Shown piece by piece: positions 40,066 to 51,044 of a stretch of DNA of 64,000 bases. The position numbers and the translations under genes are program-made. Each line of letters starts with the position of its first letter. Within the stretch, counting starts at the first letter, position 1. Source of the DNA: Cryptosporangium sp044454545 (GTDB taxonomy: Bacteria; Actinomycetota; Actinomycetes; Mycobacteriales; Cryptosporangiaceae); assembly GCF_044454545.1 (NCBI RefSeq), contig NZ_JBITDV010000002.1, forward strand, positions 806,001-870,000, read 5' to 3'. The notes below the pieces were generated by a model that did no database searches, had not been told where the DNA came from, and saw nothing but the letters and a program-made list of their open reading frames with translations.

Positions 40066-40631
40066 GCGTGTCCCCGACCGGGCGGATCGGCAGCGGGCCG
40101 GTGACGCCGGCCGCGGTGAGCGACCTGATCGCCGCGCACGTGGTCGACGTGCCCGACTTCCCGAAGCCGGGCGTCGGTTTCAAGGACCTGACCCCGCTGT
40201 TCGCCGACGGTCCGGTGTTCGCCCAGGTGATCGACGCGATCGCGACCGAGTACGGCGGCGCGTTCGACGTCGTGGCCGGTATCGAGGCCCGGGGGTTCGT
40301 GCTCGCGGCCGCGGTCGCGTACGCGAGCGGCGCGGGGCTGGTGCCGATCCGGAAGGCCGGGAAGCTCCCGCGCCGGACGATCTCCGCGTCCTACGCGCTG
40401 GAGTACGGCGAAGCCGTCCTCGAGGTGCACGCGGACGCGTTCGATCCGGGCGCCCGGGTGCTCCTGCTCGACGACGTGCTGGCCACCGGCGGCACCGCGG
40501 CGGCCGCGATCTCGCTGGTCGAGCAGGCCGGTGGCGCGGTCGTGGGGTTCTCGGTGCTGCTGGAGCTGGGCTTCCTCGAGGGGCGCGCGCGGCTCCCGGA
40601 GCGGGAAGTACACGCGCTGCTGACGGTGTGA
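40062..40631 (+). CDS. apt: Adenine phosphoribosyltransferase
   Basis: Salvages adenine to AMP using PRPP. 189 residues with the type I PRTase loop VLLLDDVLATGGTAAAA, the Apt signature VVAGIEARGFVLAAAVAYA and RKAGKLPRRTIS. ATG start overlaps the secF stop by four bases. The order secD-secF-apt-rel is the standard actinobacterial arrangement; its functional logic is unknown. Confidence 0.97.
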   Translation: MSVSPTGRIGSGPVTPAAVSDLIAAHVVDVPDFPKPGVGFKDLTPLFADGPVFAQVIDAIATEYGGAFDVVAGIEARGFVLAAAVAYASGAGLVPIRKAGKLPRRTISASYALEYGEAVLEVHADAFDPGARVLLLDDVLATGGTAAAAISLVEQAGGAVVGFSVLLELGFLEGRARLPEREVHALLTV

Positions 40632-40757
40632 GGCTCATTCGGGATACTGCCTCGATGAGGGCATCAACCGTTAAGCCATGCTGTTGTGACTAGTCGGGTA
40701 CCAGTCGCTGACCCGTGCTCCTGTGGAAGGCCGCGCGGGTGGCGAGGCGGTCCCGCG

Positions 40758-40763
40758 TAGCAT
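40758..40763 (+). promoter_or_regulatory. Candidate -10 element upstream of rel
   Basis: TAGCAT, 38 bases before the rel GTG and within the 170-base gap after apt, fits TANNNT. No hairpin or operator was recognised in the rest of the gap. Confidence 0.35.
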
Positions 40764-40801
40764 GGAGAGAGCTTCGTGCGGTCCAGCAGAGGGAGCGGCC
40801 T

Positions 40802-43246
<2,445 letters not shown>

Positions 43247-43257
43247 GAGGGTCTCGG

Positions 43258-43437
43258 ATGGGGATCGAACGTAAGTTGCCCGACCGGCCGGCCGGATCGT
43301 CGGAGCCCGGGAAGGTGCGGGCGAAGATCGTCGGCCTGGAGTCGTTCCGGGAGACCGGTTCCCTCCAGGCGACCACCGCCCCGCCGCCGGAGCCGCCCCC
43401 GGACTTCGGCAACGCCGAATCCGCCGAGGCCCGCTGA
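43258..43437 (+). CDS. Small hypothetical protein downstream of rel
   Basis: ATG 43258 follows TAGGAGG, just 11 bases after the rel stop, and opens 59 residues (MGIERKLPDRPAGSSEPG, then AKIVGLESFRETG, a Pro-rich PPPEPPPDF end). No domain is recognised. The good ribosome site and co-direction with rel suggest a real small gene. The 23-bp repeat array starts 21 bases after its stop. Confidence 0.5.
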   Translation: MGIERKLPDRPAGSSEPGKVRAKIVGLESFRETGSLQATTAPPPEPPPDFGNAESAEAR

Positions 43438-43458
43438 CCCACTGGGCGCTCGCACCGC

Positions 43459-43573
43459 GAGCTGCACCGCAACGCCACCGCGAGCTGCACCGCAACGCCA
43501 CCGCGAGGTGCACCGCAACGCCATCGCGAGGTGCACCGCAAAGCCACCGCGAGCTGCACCGCAACGCGTCCGC
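43459..43573 (+). repeat. 23-bp tandem array, five copies (left arm)
   Basis: Units of GAGCTGCACCGCAACGCC-ACCGC at 43459, 43482, 43505, 43528 and 43551, with one to four changes per copy. 23 is not a multiple of three. The reverse-complement core GGTGGCGTTGCGGTGCA forms the array at 44086-44244. Confidence 0.95.
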
Positions 43574-44072
43574 GGCGCTGCGGATCGAACGCACCTGCCG
43601 CGAGGCTCGCCGCCGGCGGGGGCAGTGCACCTCGCGGTTCACCGGCTCGACGGTGGGGATCTCGATCGCCCGCCGAGGCCGACGACCGGGCCGTGCCCGG
43701 CCGCTGGGACGGCGATCTGATCGTCGGAACCCGCTCGGAATCCGGGAGCGTCACGCTCGCCGAGCGTTCCACCGCTGCGTCCTGGCCGGGCACCTGCCCC
43801 GCAGCCACACCGCCGAGGACGTCCGCGTCCGCGGCCTCGGCGTCCGCGTCCGCGGCGTCCGCGGCCTCGGCGGCCGCGACATCCGCGGCCTCGGCGTCCT
43901 CGCCTCGCCTCGCCGACCGGGATGCTCCCCGCCGGGTCTCGCTGACGCGGGACCGCCGCGGCGAAATGGCTACCCACGAACACGGCATTTCTGCGACTCA
44001 CACGCACCCTGGCCACGGCGCTCGGCCGAGAGCACCAGCGGCCTGCTCGGTCCGGAAACCCCGGGCCCTTCC
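43574..44072 (+). pseudogene. IS30-family transposase, catalytic C-terminal part, frameshifted
   Basis: Several frames together spell the IS30 DDE domain. They read in order ALRIERTCREARRRRGQ, PAEADDRAVPGRWDGDLIVG (first Asp), VLAGHLPRSHTAEDVR, VSLTRDRRGEMATHE (second Asp) and FCDSHAPWPRRSAESTSGLL (Glu). At least four frameshifts separate these blocks, and a low-complexity GCGTCCGCGGCCTCGGC-type expansion fills the space where about 40 residues of the domain are missing. It begins exactly at the residue after the break of the minus-strand fragment at 44232-44420. No activity is possible. Confidence 0.85.
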
Positions 44073-44085
44073 TGTGCGGGCGCCC

Positions 44086-44244
44086 GGTGGCGTTGCGGTG
44101 CAACCGGCGGTGGCGTTGCGGTGCAGGCCGCGGTGGGTTTGCGGTGCAACCGGCGGTGGCGTTGCCGGTGCAGCCGGCAGTGGCGTTGCGGTGCAGGCCG
44201 CGGTGGGTTTGCGGCGCAGCTGGCGGTGCCGCCCGCCGCTGGCC
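44086..44244 (-). repeat. 23-bp tandem array, six to seven copies (right arm, inverted)
   Basis: Units of GGTGGCGTTGCGGTGCA-ACCGGC at 44086, 44109, 44132, 44155 (24 bp), 44179 and 44202, then a worn copy to 44244. They are the reverse complement of the 43459-43573 units over the core. The last worn unit still reads into the transposase fragment that follows on the minus strand. Confidence 0.92.
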
Positions 44245-44420
44245 TGGACATGGATCGCGTGGGAGATTGTCTCCACGCTCACCCGCGTGGTCTCCGGCAC
44301 GAAGCCGGCCTGTCCGCGACGCACGACCGCAACGGGCCGCCCCCGGCGAGCTTCGAGTGCCTCGGCCGGGCACGGAGGCAGCCCGGGCCCGCTGCGCATG
44401 GTGCGGGCCGCTTGATACTG
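44232..44420 (-). pseudogene. IS30-family transposase, N-terminal/central part
   Basis: Read on the minus strand, TTRVSVETISHAIHVQASGG corresponds to the IS30 segment RVSHETIYQALYVQ-RG, with weaker upstream similarity (YQAARTMRSGPGL, then AEALEARRGRP). It breaks at VQASGG, exactly where the other fragment at 43574 resumes with ALR (family sequence ...VQ-RGALRREL...). The start of the transposase, including its helix-turn-helix, is not recognisable upstream. Confidence 0.7.
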
Positions 44421-44621
44421 CGCTCGTCGAGTTCGCGTTTGACGGGCAGCCCAGCGCCCACCCGATCGCCGCGCTCCGGTGGCCCCCAGCCGCCGAAACG
44501 CTGCCGCCCTCACGCCCAGAGCCTCGGAGAACTCCGCCCTCGACCCCGCAAAACCCGAGGTCCCCGCAACTCCCTCGAATCAGGGTGTTGCGGGGACCAG
44601 GAGAACCCCGTGCGGGCCGGA

Positions 44622-45440
44622 CTAGCTCGCGGCCGGTGACACCGTCAGCGACGAGATGTCGACGGCCTGCTTGGGCTTGCCGTCGGCCGGGTTGCTGGCG
44701 TCCGCCGGGGTCACGCCCTTCTCGGCGGCCTTGACGACCAGGTCGAGGCCCTTGGTCACCTTGCCGACGACCGTGTAGTCGGCGGTCAGCGCACCCTCTT
44801 CGATGTCCTTGTAGACGATGAAGAACTGCGAACCGACCGAAATCTCCGCCTGGCTCTTCGCCATCGCGATCGTGCCGGCCGGGTACGGCGGGTGCTGGTT
44901 CGTCGGCAGGTTCTCGGTGCCGAAGCGGTACGCCGGGCCGCCGGTGCCGTCGGCGAACGGGTCGCCGCACTGCAGGACGAAGATGCCGGTCGTGACCAGC
45001 CGGTGGCACGAGGTCTTGTCGTAGAACTTCTTGCCGGCCAGGTACGCGAAGCTGTTGCTCGTGCACGGCGCGGCGGCCTGGTCGAGCGTGAACTCGATCG
45101 CGCCGATGTTCGTCGTCATCGTCACCGTGCGGGTACCGGTGTCGGGAATGTTCGAGGTCGGCGGCAGCCCGACGTCCTTCACCTTGCCGGTGCTGGCGTC
45201 GGCCTTCTGGTACGTGCACTTCGGGCCGGAAGCGGCCTCGGTGGTCTTCGTGTCCTTGTGGTCGTCGTCGCCCAGGTTGGCGACGAGGAAGCCCACACCG
45301 ACCACCACGAGCAGTAGCGCGATACCGGCGCCCACGGCGGCCTGGGTCTGTCGCCGGCGCTTCGCCTGAGCGGCCCGCCGGGCCATCTGACGTTCCAGCT
45401 TCGCGCGGGCCAGCTGTCGCTGGCGATCCTTCGTCGGCAC
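44622..45440 (-). CDS. Membrane-anchored cyclophilin-type peptidyl-prolyl isomerase
   Basis: 272 residues. A basic N-terminus (RARQRQ-like: LARAKLERQMARRAAQAKRR) precedes one membrane segment (about 35-57, AGIALLLVVVGVGFLVANL). The cyclophilin domain follows outside the cell: TNIGAIEFTLDQAAAP, FYDKTSCHRLVTTGIFVLQC, GTIAMAKSQ and SVGSQFFIVYKD. The N-terminal style is the actinobacterial form usually found between rel and hisS. GTG 45440 has a GGAG 8 bases ahead and is preferred over GTG 45449. Confidence 0.95.
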   Translation of the reverse strand: MPTKDRQRQLARAKLERQMARRAAQAKRRRQTQAAVGAGIALLLVVVGVGFLVANLGDDDHKDTKTTEAASGPKCTYQKADASTGKVKDVGLPPTSNIPDTGTRTVTMTTNIGAIEFTLDQAAAPCTSNSFAYLAGKKFYDKTSCHRLVTTGIFVLQCGDPFADGTGGPAYRFGTENLPTNQHPPYPAGTIAMAKSQAEISVGSQFFIVYKDIEEGALTADYTVVGKVTKGLDLVVKAAEKGVTPADASNPADGKPKQAVDISSLTVSPAAS

Positions 45441-45645
45441 TCCGTGCACTCCGTTCGGGCTGTCGAGAGGCGGACCAGGGCCCGCGCGTGCGGCCGAGTG
45501 TACGGCGCCCCCCTAGGGGAGACCCTGCTACCCCGCTACACCACGCTGTTCCGTTACCGGGAGCGGGCGCACAGAAAGGCAGTCGGAGCCGACCGGCGTC
45601 TATCGGTAGGCTGGTGGGAACGACGTCCGAGAAGAGAGGACAGCT

Positions 45646-46329
45646 GTGCTCATCGCCGGATTCCCGGCCCCCGCGTTCGGCACGAACTGCTGGGTCGTCG
45701 CCCCTGCGGCCGGCGAGCAGTGCGTGATCATCGACCCGGGGATCGGCGTGGTCGACCAACTCGACGACCTCCTGGCGAAGCACCGGCTGCATCCGGCCGC
45801 TGTGATCCTCACCCACGGTCACATCGACCACACGTTCTCGGTCGCACCGGTGTGCGGGGCGAAAGACATCCCCGCCTACATCCACCCGGCCGACGCCGAC
45901 CAGCTCGCCGACCCGTGGTCCTACATCGGTGCGGCCCGGGGCACCCCGATGTTCGGGCTCGAATACACCGAACCCAGCGACGTCAAGGCACTCGCCGACG
46001 GCGAGGTCCTCGAACTGGCCGGAATCACGGTCACGACGACGCTCGCTCCCGGGCACACCCCCGGCTCGCTGGTCTTCGGCGTCCAGACCCCGGACGCGCC
46101 GGTGCTCTTCTCCGGCGACCTGCTGTTCGCCGGGTCGATCGGCCGGGTCGACCTGCCCGGCGGCAGCACCCAGGACATGCTCCGGTCACTGGCCCGGGTC
46201 GTGCTGCCGATGGACGACGCCACGGTGGTGAAGCCCGGTCACGGGCCCGACACCACGATCGCGCGTGAGCGCGCCACCAACCCGTATCTGCGGCAAGTCG
46301 CCGAGAGCTTCCCGAGGACCGGCCTGTGA
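45646..46329 (+). CDS. MBL-fold metallohydrolase, glyoxalase II-like
   Basis: 227 residues with the metal motif THGHIDHT (H-x-H-x-D-H, about 57-64), the later metal ligands in LAPGHTPGSLVF, FSGDLLFAGSIGR and KPGHGPDT. This is the small single-domain group often encoded before hisS in actinobacteria; the substrate is unknown, a thioester being a fair guess. GTG start; the stop overlaps hisS (GTGA). It is divergent from the cyclophilin gene; the 205-base gap shows no clear operator. Confidence 0.93.
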   Translation: MLIAGFPAPAFGTNCWVVAPAAGEQCVIIDPGIGVVDQLDDLLAKHRLHPAAVILTHGHIDHTFSVAPVCGAKDIPAYIHPADADQLADPWSYIGAARGTPMFGLEYTEPSDVKALADGEVLELAGITVTTTLAPGHTPGSLVFGVQTPDAPVLFSGDLLFAGSIGRVDLPGGSTQDMLRSLARVVLPMDDATVVKPGHGPDTTIARERATNPYLRQVAESFPRTGL

Positions 46330-47585
46330 CCACCTTCACCGCTCCGAAGGGGACGTTCGACACGCTCCCGCCCGAGTCGGCGACGTTTCTGGCGGTCCGC
46401 GACGCGCTGACCGCCCCGCTCCGCGCCGCCGGCTACGGCTACGTCGAGACGCCGGTCTTCGAAGACACCGCGCTGTTCGCCCGGGGCGTCGGCGAGTCGA
46501 CGGACGTCGTCAGCAAGGAGATGTACACGTTCGACGACCGGGGCGGCCGGTCGCTGACGCTGCGGCCGGAGCTGACGGCCGGCGTCATGCGCGCGTTCAT
46601 CGAGCACAAGCTCTACGCCGGGCAGCTGCCGGTGAAGCTGTACGCGGTCGGCTCGAACTTCCGGTATGAGCGGCCGCAGGCCGGTCGCTACCGGCACTTC
46701 ACCCAGGTCGACATGGAGGCGCTCGGCGTCGACGACCCGGCCTTGGACGCCGAAGTCGTCCAGCTCGCCGCGGCCGGGTTCCGCGCGCTGAAGCTCCAGA
46801 ACTTCGAGTTGCAGCTCACGAGCCTCGGCGACGCGAACTGCCGCCCCCAGTACCGGGAGAAGCTCCAGAACTTCCTCGCCGGCCTCGACCTCGACGAGGA
46901 CACCCGCCGCCGCGCCACGATCAACCCGCTGCGCGTCCTCGACGACAAGCGCCCCGACGTGGCGAAGCAACTCACCGACGCGCCGCTGATGGTCGACCAC
47001 CTCTGCGACGACTGCCGGCGGCACTACGACCAGGTCCGCGAGTACCTCACCGACCTCGGCGTGCAGTGGATCGAAGCCCCGAGGCTGGTCCGCGGTCTCG
47101 ACTACTACACCAAGACCACGTTCGAGTTCGTCCACAACGGCCTGGGCGCGCAGTCCGCGATCGGCGGCGGCGGCCGGTACGACGGGCTCTCCAAGGAGCT
47201 GGGCGGGCCGGACGTCTCCGGCATCGGCTACGCGGTCGGCGTCGACCGGACGCTGCTCGCGCTGCGCGCCGAGGGCTTGATCGGTGAGCCCCCGGCCCGG
47301 GTGCAGGCGTTCGTGGTGCCGCTCGGCGACGAGGCCCGCCGCCGCGGCCTGCGGATCCTCGCCGAGCTGCGGAACGAGGGCATTCCGGCCGACTTCGCGT
47401 TCGGCGGCCGGGGTCTCAAGGGCGCGATGAAGTCGGCCGACCGCTCGGGAGCGAGGTTCGCCGTCGTGCTGGGCGACCGGGATCTCGCCGACGGCACCGC
47501 GCAACTGAAGGATCTGACCACGTCCGATCAGCGGGCCGTCCCCCTGACCGACCTCGCCCGCACCGTCAAGGAGCTTCTCTCGTGA
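46326..47585 (+). CDS. hisS: Histidyl-tRNA synthetase
   Basis: Class II synthetase, 419 residues. Motif 1 region PKGTFDTLPPESA, motif 2 SNFRYERPQAGRYRHFTQVD, the HisA/HisB boxes (LVRGLDYYTKTTFEF and AIGGGGRYDGL) and motif 3 GIGYAVGVDRTLLAL are present, with the anticodon domain after residue 325. The GTG start overlaps the MBL stop and the gene's stop overlaps aspS, so three genes are coupled. Confidence 0.97.
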   Translation: MTTFTAPKGTFDTLPPESATFLAVRDALTAPLRAAGYGYVETPVFEDTALFARGVGESTDVVSKEMYTFDDRGGRSLTLRPELTAGVMRAFIEHKLYAGQLPVKLYAVGSNFRYERPQAGRYRHFTQVDMEALGVDDPALDAEVVQLAAAGFRALKLQNFELQLTSLGDANCRPQYREKLQNFLAGLDLDEDTRRRATINPLRVLDDKRPDVAKQLTDAPLMVDHLCDDCRRHYDQVREYLTDLGVQWIEAPRLVRGLDYYTKTTFEFVHNGLGAQSAIGGGGRYDGLSKELGGPDVSGIGYAVGVDRTLLALRAEGLIGEPPARVQAFVVPLGDEARRRGLRILAELRNEGIPADFAFGGRGLKGAMKSADRSGARFAVVLGDRDLADGTAQLKDLTTSDQRAVPLTDLARTVKELLS

Positions 47586-49360
47586 CCGGCAGCACCACCT
47601 ATCGGACCCACCAGGCCGGCACGCTGCGTGCCGGGCACGCGGGGCAGACCGTCACGCTGGCCGGCTGGGTGGCCCGCCGTCGTGACCACGGCGGCGTCAT
47701 CTTCGTCGACCTGCGCGACGCGTCCGGGTACGTGCAGGTCGTCCTCCGGGAGGAGGAGGGCCACGCGCTGCGGGCCGAGTACTGCATCCGGGTCACCGGC
47801 GAGGTACGCGCGCGCCCCGAGGGCAACGAGAACCCCGACCTGCCGACCGGCGCCGTCGAAGTGGTCGCGACCGGGATGACCGTCCTCAGCGAGGCCGCTC
47901 CGCTGCCGTTCCCGATCGACGGCCAGGCCGCCGGCGAGGTCGGCGAGGAAGCCCGGCTCAAGTACCGCTACCTCGACCTGCGCCGGTCGCAGCAGGCCGC
48001 GGCGCTGCGGCTGCGCAGCCGGGTCAGCGCGATCGCCCGCCGCGAACTCGGCGAGCGGGAGTTCGTCGAGATCGAGACGCCGACGCTGACCCGCTCGACG
48101 CCCGAGGGCGCGCGCGACTTCCTGGTGCCCGCGCGCCTGCAGCCGGGCTCCTGGTACGCGCTGCCCCAGTCGCCGCAGCTGTTCAAGCAGCTGCTGATGG
48201 TGGCCGGGATGGAGCGGTACTACCAGATCGCCCGCTGCTACCGGGACGAAGACTTCCGGGCCGACCGGCAGCCGGAGTTCACCCAGCTCGACGTCGAGAT
48301 GTCGTTCGTGACCCAGGACGACGTCATCGAGGTCGGCGAGGCGGTCGTGTCCGCGATCTGGCGCGAGCTGGCCGGGTACGAGATCCCGCTGCCGCTGCCG
48401 CGCCTCACCTACGCGGACGCGATGACCCGCTACGGCTCCGACAAGCCCGACGTCCGCTTCGGCAACGAGCTCGTCGACCTCACGGCGTATTTCCAGGGCA
48501 CCGGCTTCCGGGTGTTCCAGGCCGCGCACGTCGGCGCCGTGGTCATGCCCGGCGGGGCCGCGCAGACCCGCAAGGATCTCGACGGCTGGCAGGAGTGGGC
48601 CCGTTCGCGCGGCGCCAAGGGCCTCGCGTACGTGCTGTTCGACGCCGAGACCGGGGAGCCCCGCGGTCCGGTGGCCAAGAACCTCTCCGAGGAGCACCTG
48701 GCCGGTCTGGCCGACGCGGTCGGCGCGAAGCCGGGCGACGCGGTGTTCTTCGGCGCCGGTGAGCGGCACGGAACGCTGGAGCTGCTCGGCGCGGCCCGGC
48801 TGGAGATCGGCCGCCGCTGCGGGCTGATCGACGAGTCCCGGTGGGAGTTCCTCTGGGTCGTCGACGCGCCGATGTTCGAGCCGGCCGGCGGCGGTGAGAT
48901 CGGCGTCGAGGGTGCTCAGGGCAACTGGACCGCCGTGCACCACCCGTTCACGTCGCCCAACGCCGACTGGATCGACACGTTCGACCAGAACCCCGGCGAG
49001 GCGCTGGCCTGGGCTTACGACATCGTGCTCAACGGCAACGAGATCGGCGGCGGCTCGATCCGTATCCACGACCGGAAGGTCCAGGAGCGCGTCTTCCAGG
49101 TGCTCGGCCTGTCCGAGGAAGACCAGCAGGGCAAGTTCGGCTTCCTGCTGGAGGCGTTCAAGTACGGCGCGCCGCCGCACGGCGGCATCGCGCTCGGCTG
49201 GGACCGCCTCTGCGCGCTGCTGGCCGGCGTGGATTCGATCCGCGACGTCATCGCGTTCCCGAAGCTCGGCTCCGGCGGTGACCCGCTGACCGGCGCGCCC
49301 GCGCCGATCTCTCCCCGTCAGCGCAAAGAAGCCGGTGTGGACGCCAAGCCGAAGGAATAG
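47582..49360 (+). CDS. aspS: Aspartyl-tRNA synthetase, residues of the non-discriminating type
   Basis: 592 residues of the bacterial type: OB-fold anticodon domain, catalytic core with QSPQLFKQLLMVAGMERYYQ and CYRDEDFRADRQPEFTQLD, the GAD insertion and motif 3 HGGIALGWDRL. In the anticodon domain the position equal to E. coli Leu30 is His (RRDHGG) and that equal to Lys85 is Gly (RARPEGNEN). His and Gly at these two sites mark enzymes that also charge tRNA-Asn, later corrected by GatCAB. That assignment is inference from known residues. Confidence 0.96.
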   Translation: MTGSTTYRTHQAGTLRAGHAGQTVTLAGWVARRRDHGGVIFVDLRDASGYVQVVLREEEGHALRAEYCIRVTGEVRARPEGNENPDLPTGAVEVVATGMTVLSEAAPLPFPIDGQAAGEVGEEARLKYRYLDLRRSQQAAALRLRSRVSAIARRELGEREFVEIETPTLTRSTPEGARDFLVPARLQPGSWYALPQSPQLFKQLLMVAGMERYYQIARCYRDEDFRADRQPEFTQLDVEMSFVTQDDVIEVGEAVVSAIWRELAGYEIPLPLPRLTYADAMTRYGSDKPDVRFGNELVDLTAYFQGTGFRVFQAAHVGAVVMPGGAAQTRKDLDGWQEWARSRGAKGLAYVLFDAETGEPRGPVAKNLSEEHLAGLADAVGAKPGDAVFFGAGERHGTLELLGAARLEIGRRCGLIDESRWEFLWVVDAPMFEPAGGGEIGVEGAQGNWTAVHHPFTSPNADWIDTFDQNPGEALAWAYDIVLNGNEIGGGSIRIHDRKVQERVFQVLGLSEEDQQGKFGFLLEAFKYGAPPHGGIALGWDRLCALLAGVDSIRDVIAFPKLGSGGDPLTGAPAPISPRQRKEAGVDAKPKE

Positions 49361-49367
49361 TCGTCGG

Positions 49368-49400
49368 AGGTGCCGCCGGGCGAACCGGCCGGCGGCGCCT
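49368..49400 (+). terminator. Hairpin after aspS
   Basis: A 12-bp stem (49368-49379 with 49389-49400, one G-T pair) follows the aspS stop by 7 bases and should end the MBL-hisS-aspS transcript. Confidence 0.6.
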
Positions 49401-49470
49401 CGCGGATTCCGTACCGGTCGGGCAGGCGCCCCGGCGACCGCGGCGGCCCGGGCTCAGTAGGGTCGATGCC

Positions 49471-50955
49471 GTGGAGACCGAAAGTCTGTTCGACGGCCCC
49501 GCCGACGATCCGGCATCGGCGCGGTCCGGGCCGACGGCGCCGGTGGCCCGCGACGATGCCGACGAACGGGTCGATCCGTACGCGCCGCTGGCGGTGCGGA
49601 TGCGGCCGCGGACGCTCGACGAGCTCGTCGGGCAGCGGCACCTGCTCGGGCCGGGGTCGCCGTTGCGGCGGCTGGTCGAGGGGGACGCTCCGCTCTCGGT
49701 GATCCTGTGGGGGCCGCCGGGGTCCGGGAAGACCACGATCGCCCACTTGGTGTCGCGCGCCACGAGCAGGCGTTTCGTCGCGCTGTCGGCCTTGTCGGCC
49801 GGGGTCAAGGACGTCCGGGCGGTCATCGAGCAGGCCCGGCTCGAGCGGCGCCGGGGCGTCTACACCGTGCTGTTCGTCGACGAGGTGCACCGGTTCTCGA
49901 AGACCCAGCAGGATTCGCTGCTGGCCGCGGTGGAAGACCGGACCGTGACGCTGGTCGCCGCGACGACCGAGAACCCGTCGTTCTCGGTCGTGTCCCCGCT
50001 GCTCTCGCGCTCGCTGCTGCTGACGCTCCAGCCCCTGGACGGCGAGGACATCCGCGCGCTGCTGCGCCGTGCGGTCGCCGACGACCGCGGTCTGCGCGGC
50101 CGGGTGGCCCTGTCGCCGGAGGCCGAGGAGCACCTGGTCCGCCTGGCGGCGGGGGATGCCCGGCGCTCCCTGACCGCGCTGGAAGCCGCCGCCGACGCGG
50201 CCCTCGCCGCGAAGACCCCCCCGAACGCGACGGCCGGGAACCCGTCCGCCGCCGAGGCCGGGGCGGGTCCTGCACTCGCCGCTGGAGGGGGCGGCTCAGC
50301 GTCGGCAGAAGAACGGACGGTGGAGATCGACCTGCAGACGGCTGAGGCCGCGGTCGACACGGCGGCGGTCCGGTACGACCGGGACGGGGACGCGCACTAC
50401 GACGTGACCAGCGCGTTCATCAAAAGCATGCGCGGGTCCGACGTCGACGCGGCGCTGCACTGGCTGGCCCGCATGCTCACCGCGGGTGAGGACCCACGGT
50501 TCATCGCGCGCCGCCTCGTGATCTTCGCCAGCGAAGACGTCGGGATGGCCGATCCGACCGCGCTGCTGACCGCGGTCGCGGCGGCGCAGACGATCCAGCT
50601 CATCGGCCTGCCCGAAGGGCAGCTGACGCTGGCCCACGCGGTCGTGCACCTGGCCACGGCCCCGAAGTCCAATGCGGTGACCAGCGCGATCGGTGCCGCG
50701 CTCGGCGACATCGCCGCCGGTAAGGCCGGGGGAGTGCCGACCGCGCTCCGCGACGCGCACTACCCGGGGGCGAAGACGCTCGGCCACGGTGCCGGCTACC
50801 GGTACCCGCACGACGATCCGGCCGGCGTGGTCGCGCAACAGTACGCACCGGACGAGCTCGTCGGCCGCGACTACTACCGCCCGACCCGCCGCGGCGCCGA
50901 ACGCGCGGTCGCCGAACGCCTCGACCGCATACGCGGGGTCATCCGGGGTAAGTGA
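49471..50955 (+). CDS. rarA: Replication-associated recombination protein RarA (MgsA/WRNIP1 family)
   Basis: AAA+ ATPase acting at stalled forks. 494 residues with Walker A WGPPGSGKTT, Walker B TVLFVDEVHRFSKTQQD, sensor LVAATTENPSFSV, and the C-terminal tetramer domain AFIKSMRGSDVDAALHWLAR, ASEDVGMADP and FPEGQ-like LPEGQLTLAHAVVHLA. An Ala/Gly/Pro-rich insertion (about 250-282) separates the lid from the C-terminal domain. Start GTG 49471 by similarity; the first 30 residues are variable. Confidence 0.95.
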   Translation: METESLFDGPADDPASARSGPTAPVARDDADERVDPYAPLAVRMRPRTLDELVGQRHLLGPGSPLRRLVEGDAPLSVILWGPPGSGKTTIAHLVSRATSRRFVALSALSAGVKDVRAVIEQARLERRRGVYTVLFVDEVHRFSKTQQDSLLAAVEDRTVTLVAATTENPSFSVVSPLLSRSLLLTLQPLDGEDIRALLRRAVADDRGLRGRVALSPEAEEHLVRLAAGDARRSLTALEAAADAALAAKTPPNATAGNPSAAEAGAGPALAAGGGGSASAEERTVEIDLQTAEAAVDTAAVRYDRDGDAHYDVTSAFIKSMRGSDVDAALHWLARMLTAGEDPRFIARRLVIFASEDVGMADPTALLTAVAAAQTIQLIGLPEGQLTLAHAVVHLATAPKSNAVTSAIGAALGDIAAGKAGGVPTALRDAHYPGAKTLGHGAGYRYPHDDPAGVVAQQYAPDELVGRDYYRPTRRGAERAVAERLDRIRGVIRGK

Positions 50956-51044
50956 CTCGCCAGGCTGTCCCTGTGCCGGGCGTGATCGTCGCAGGCGGTA
51001 GGGTCGAGCCACTTCAGAGCCCACTCACCCAAGGAGACTCGCCG

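Noticed and set aside
43459..44244. CRISPR array
   Set aside because: The 23-bp units are contiguous, with no unique spacers, and no cas genes are near.
43653..44639. Intact plus-strand gene across the IS30 relic
   Set aside because: The IS30 motifs are spread over several frames; no single frame carries them all, so this is a pseudogene.
45450..45645. tRNA-like sequence in the cyclophilin/MBL gap
   Set aside because: No cloverleaf with a T-loop GTTCRA and matching acceptor stem could be built.
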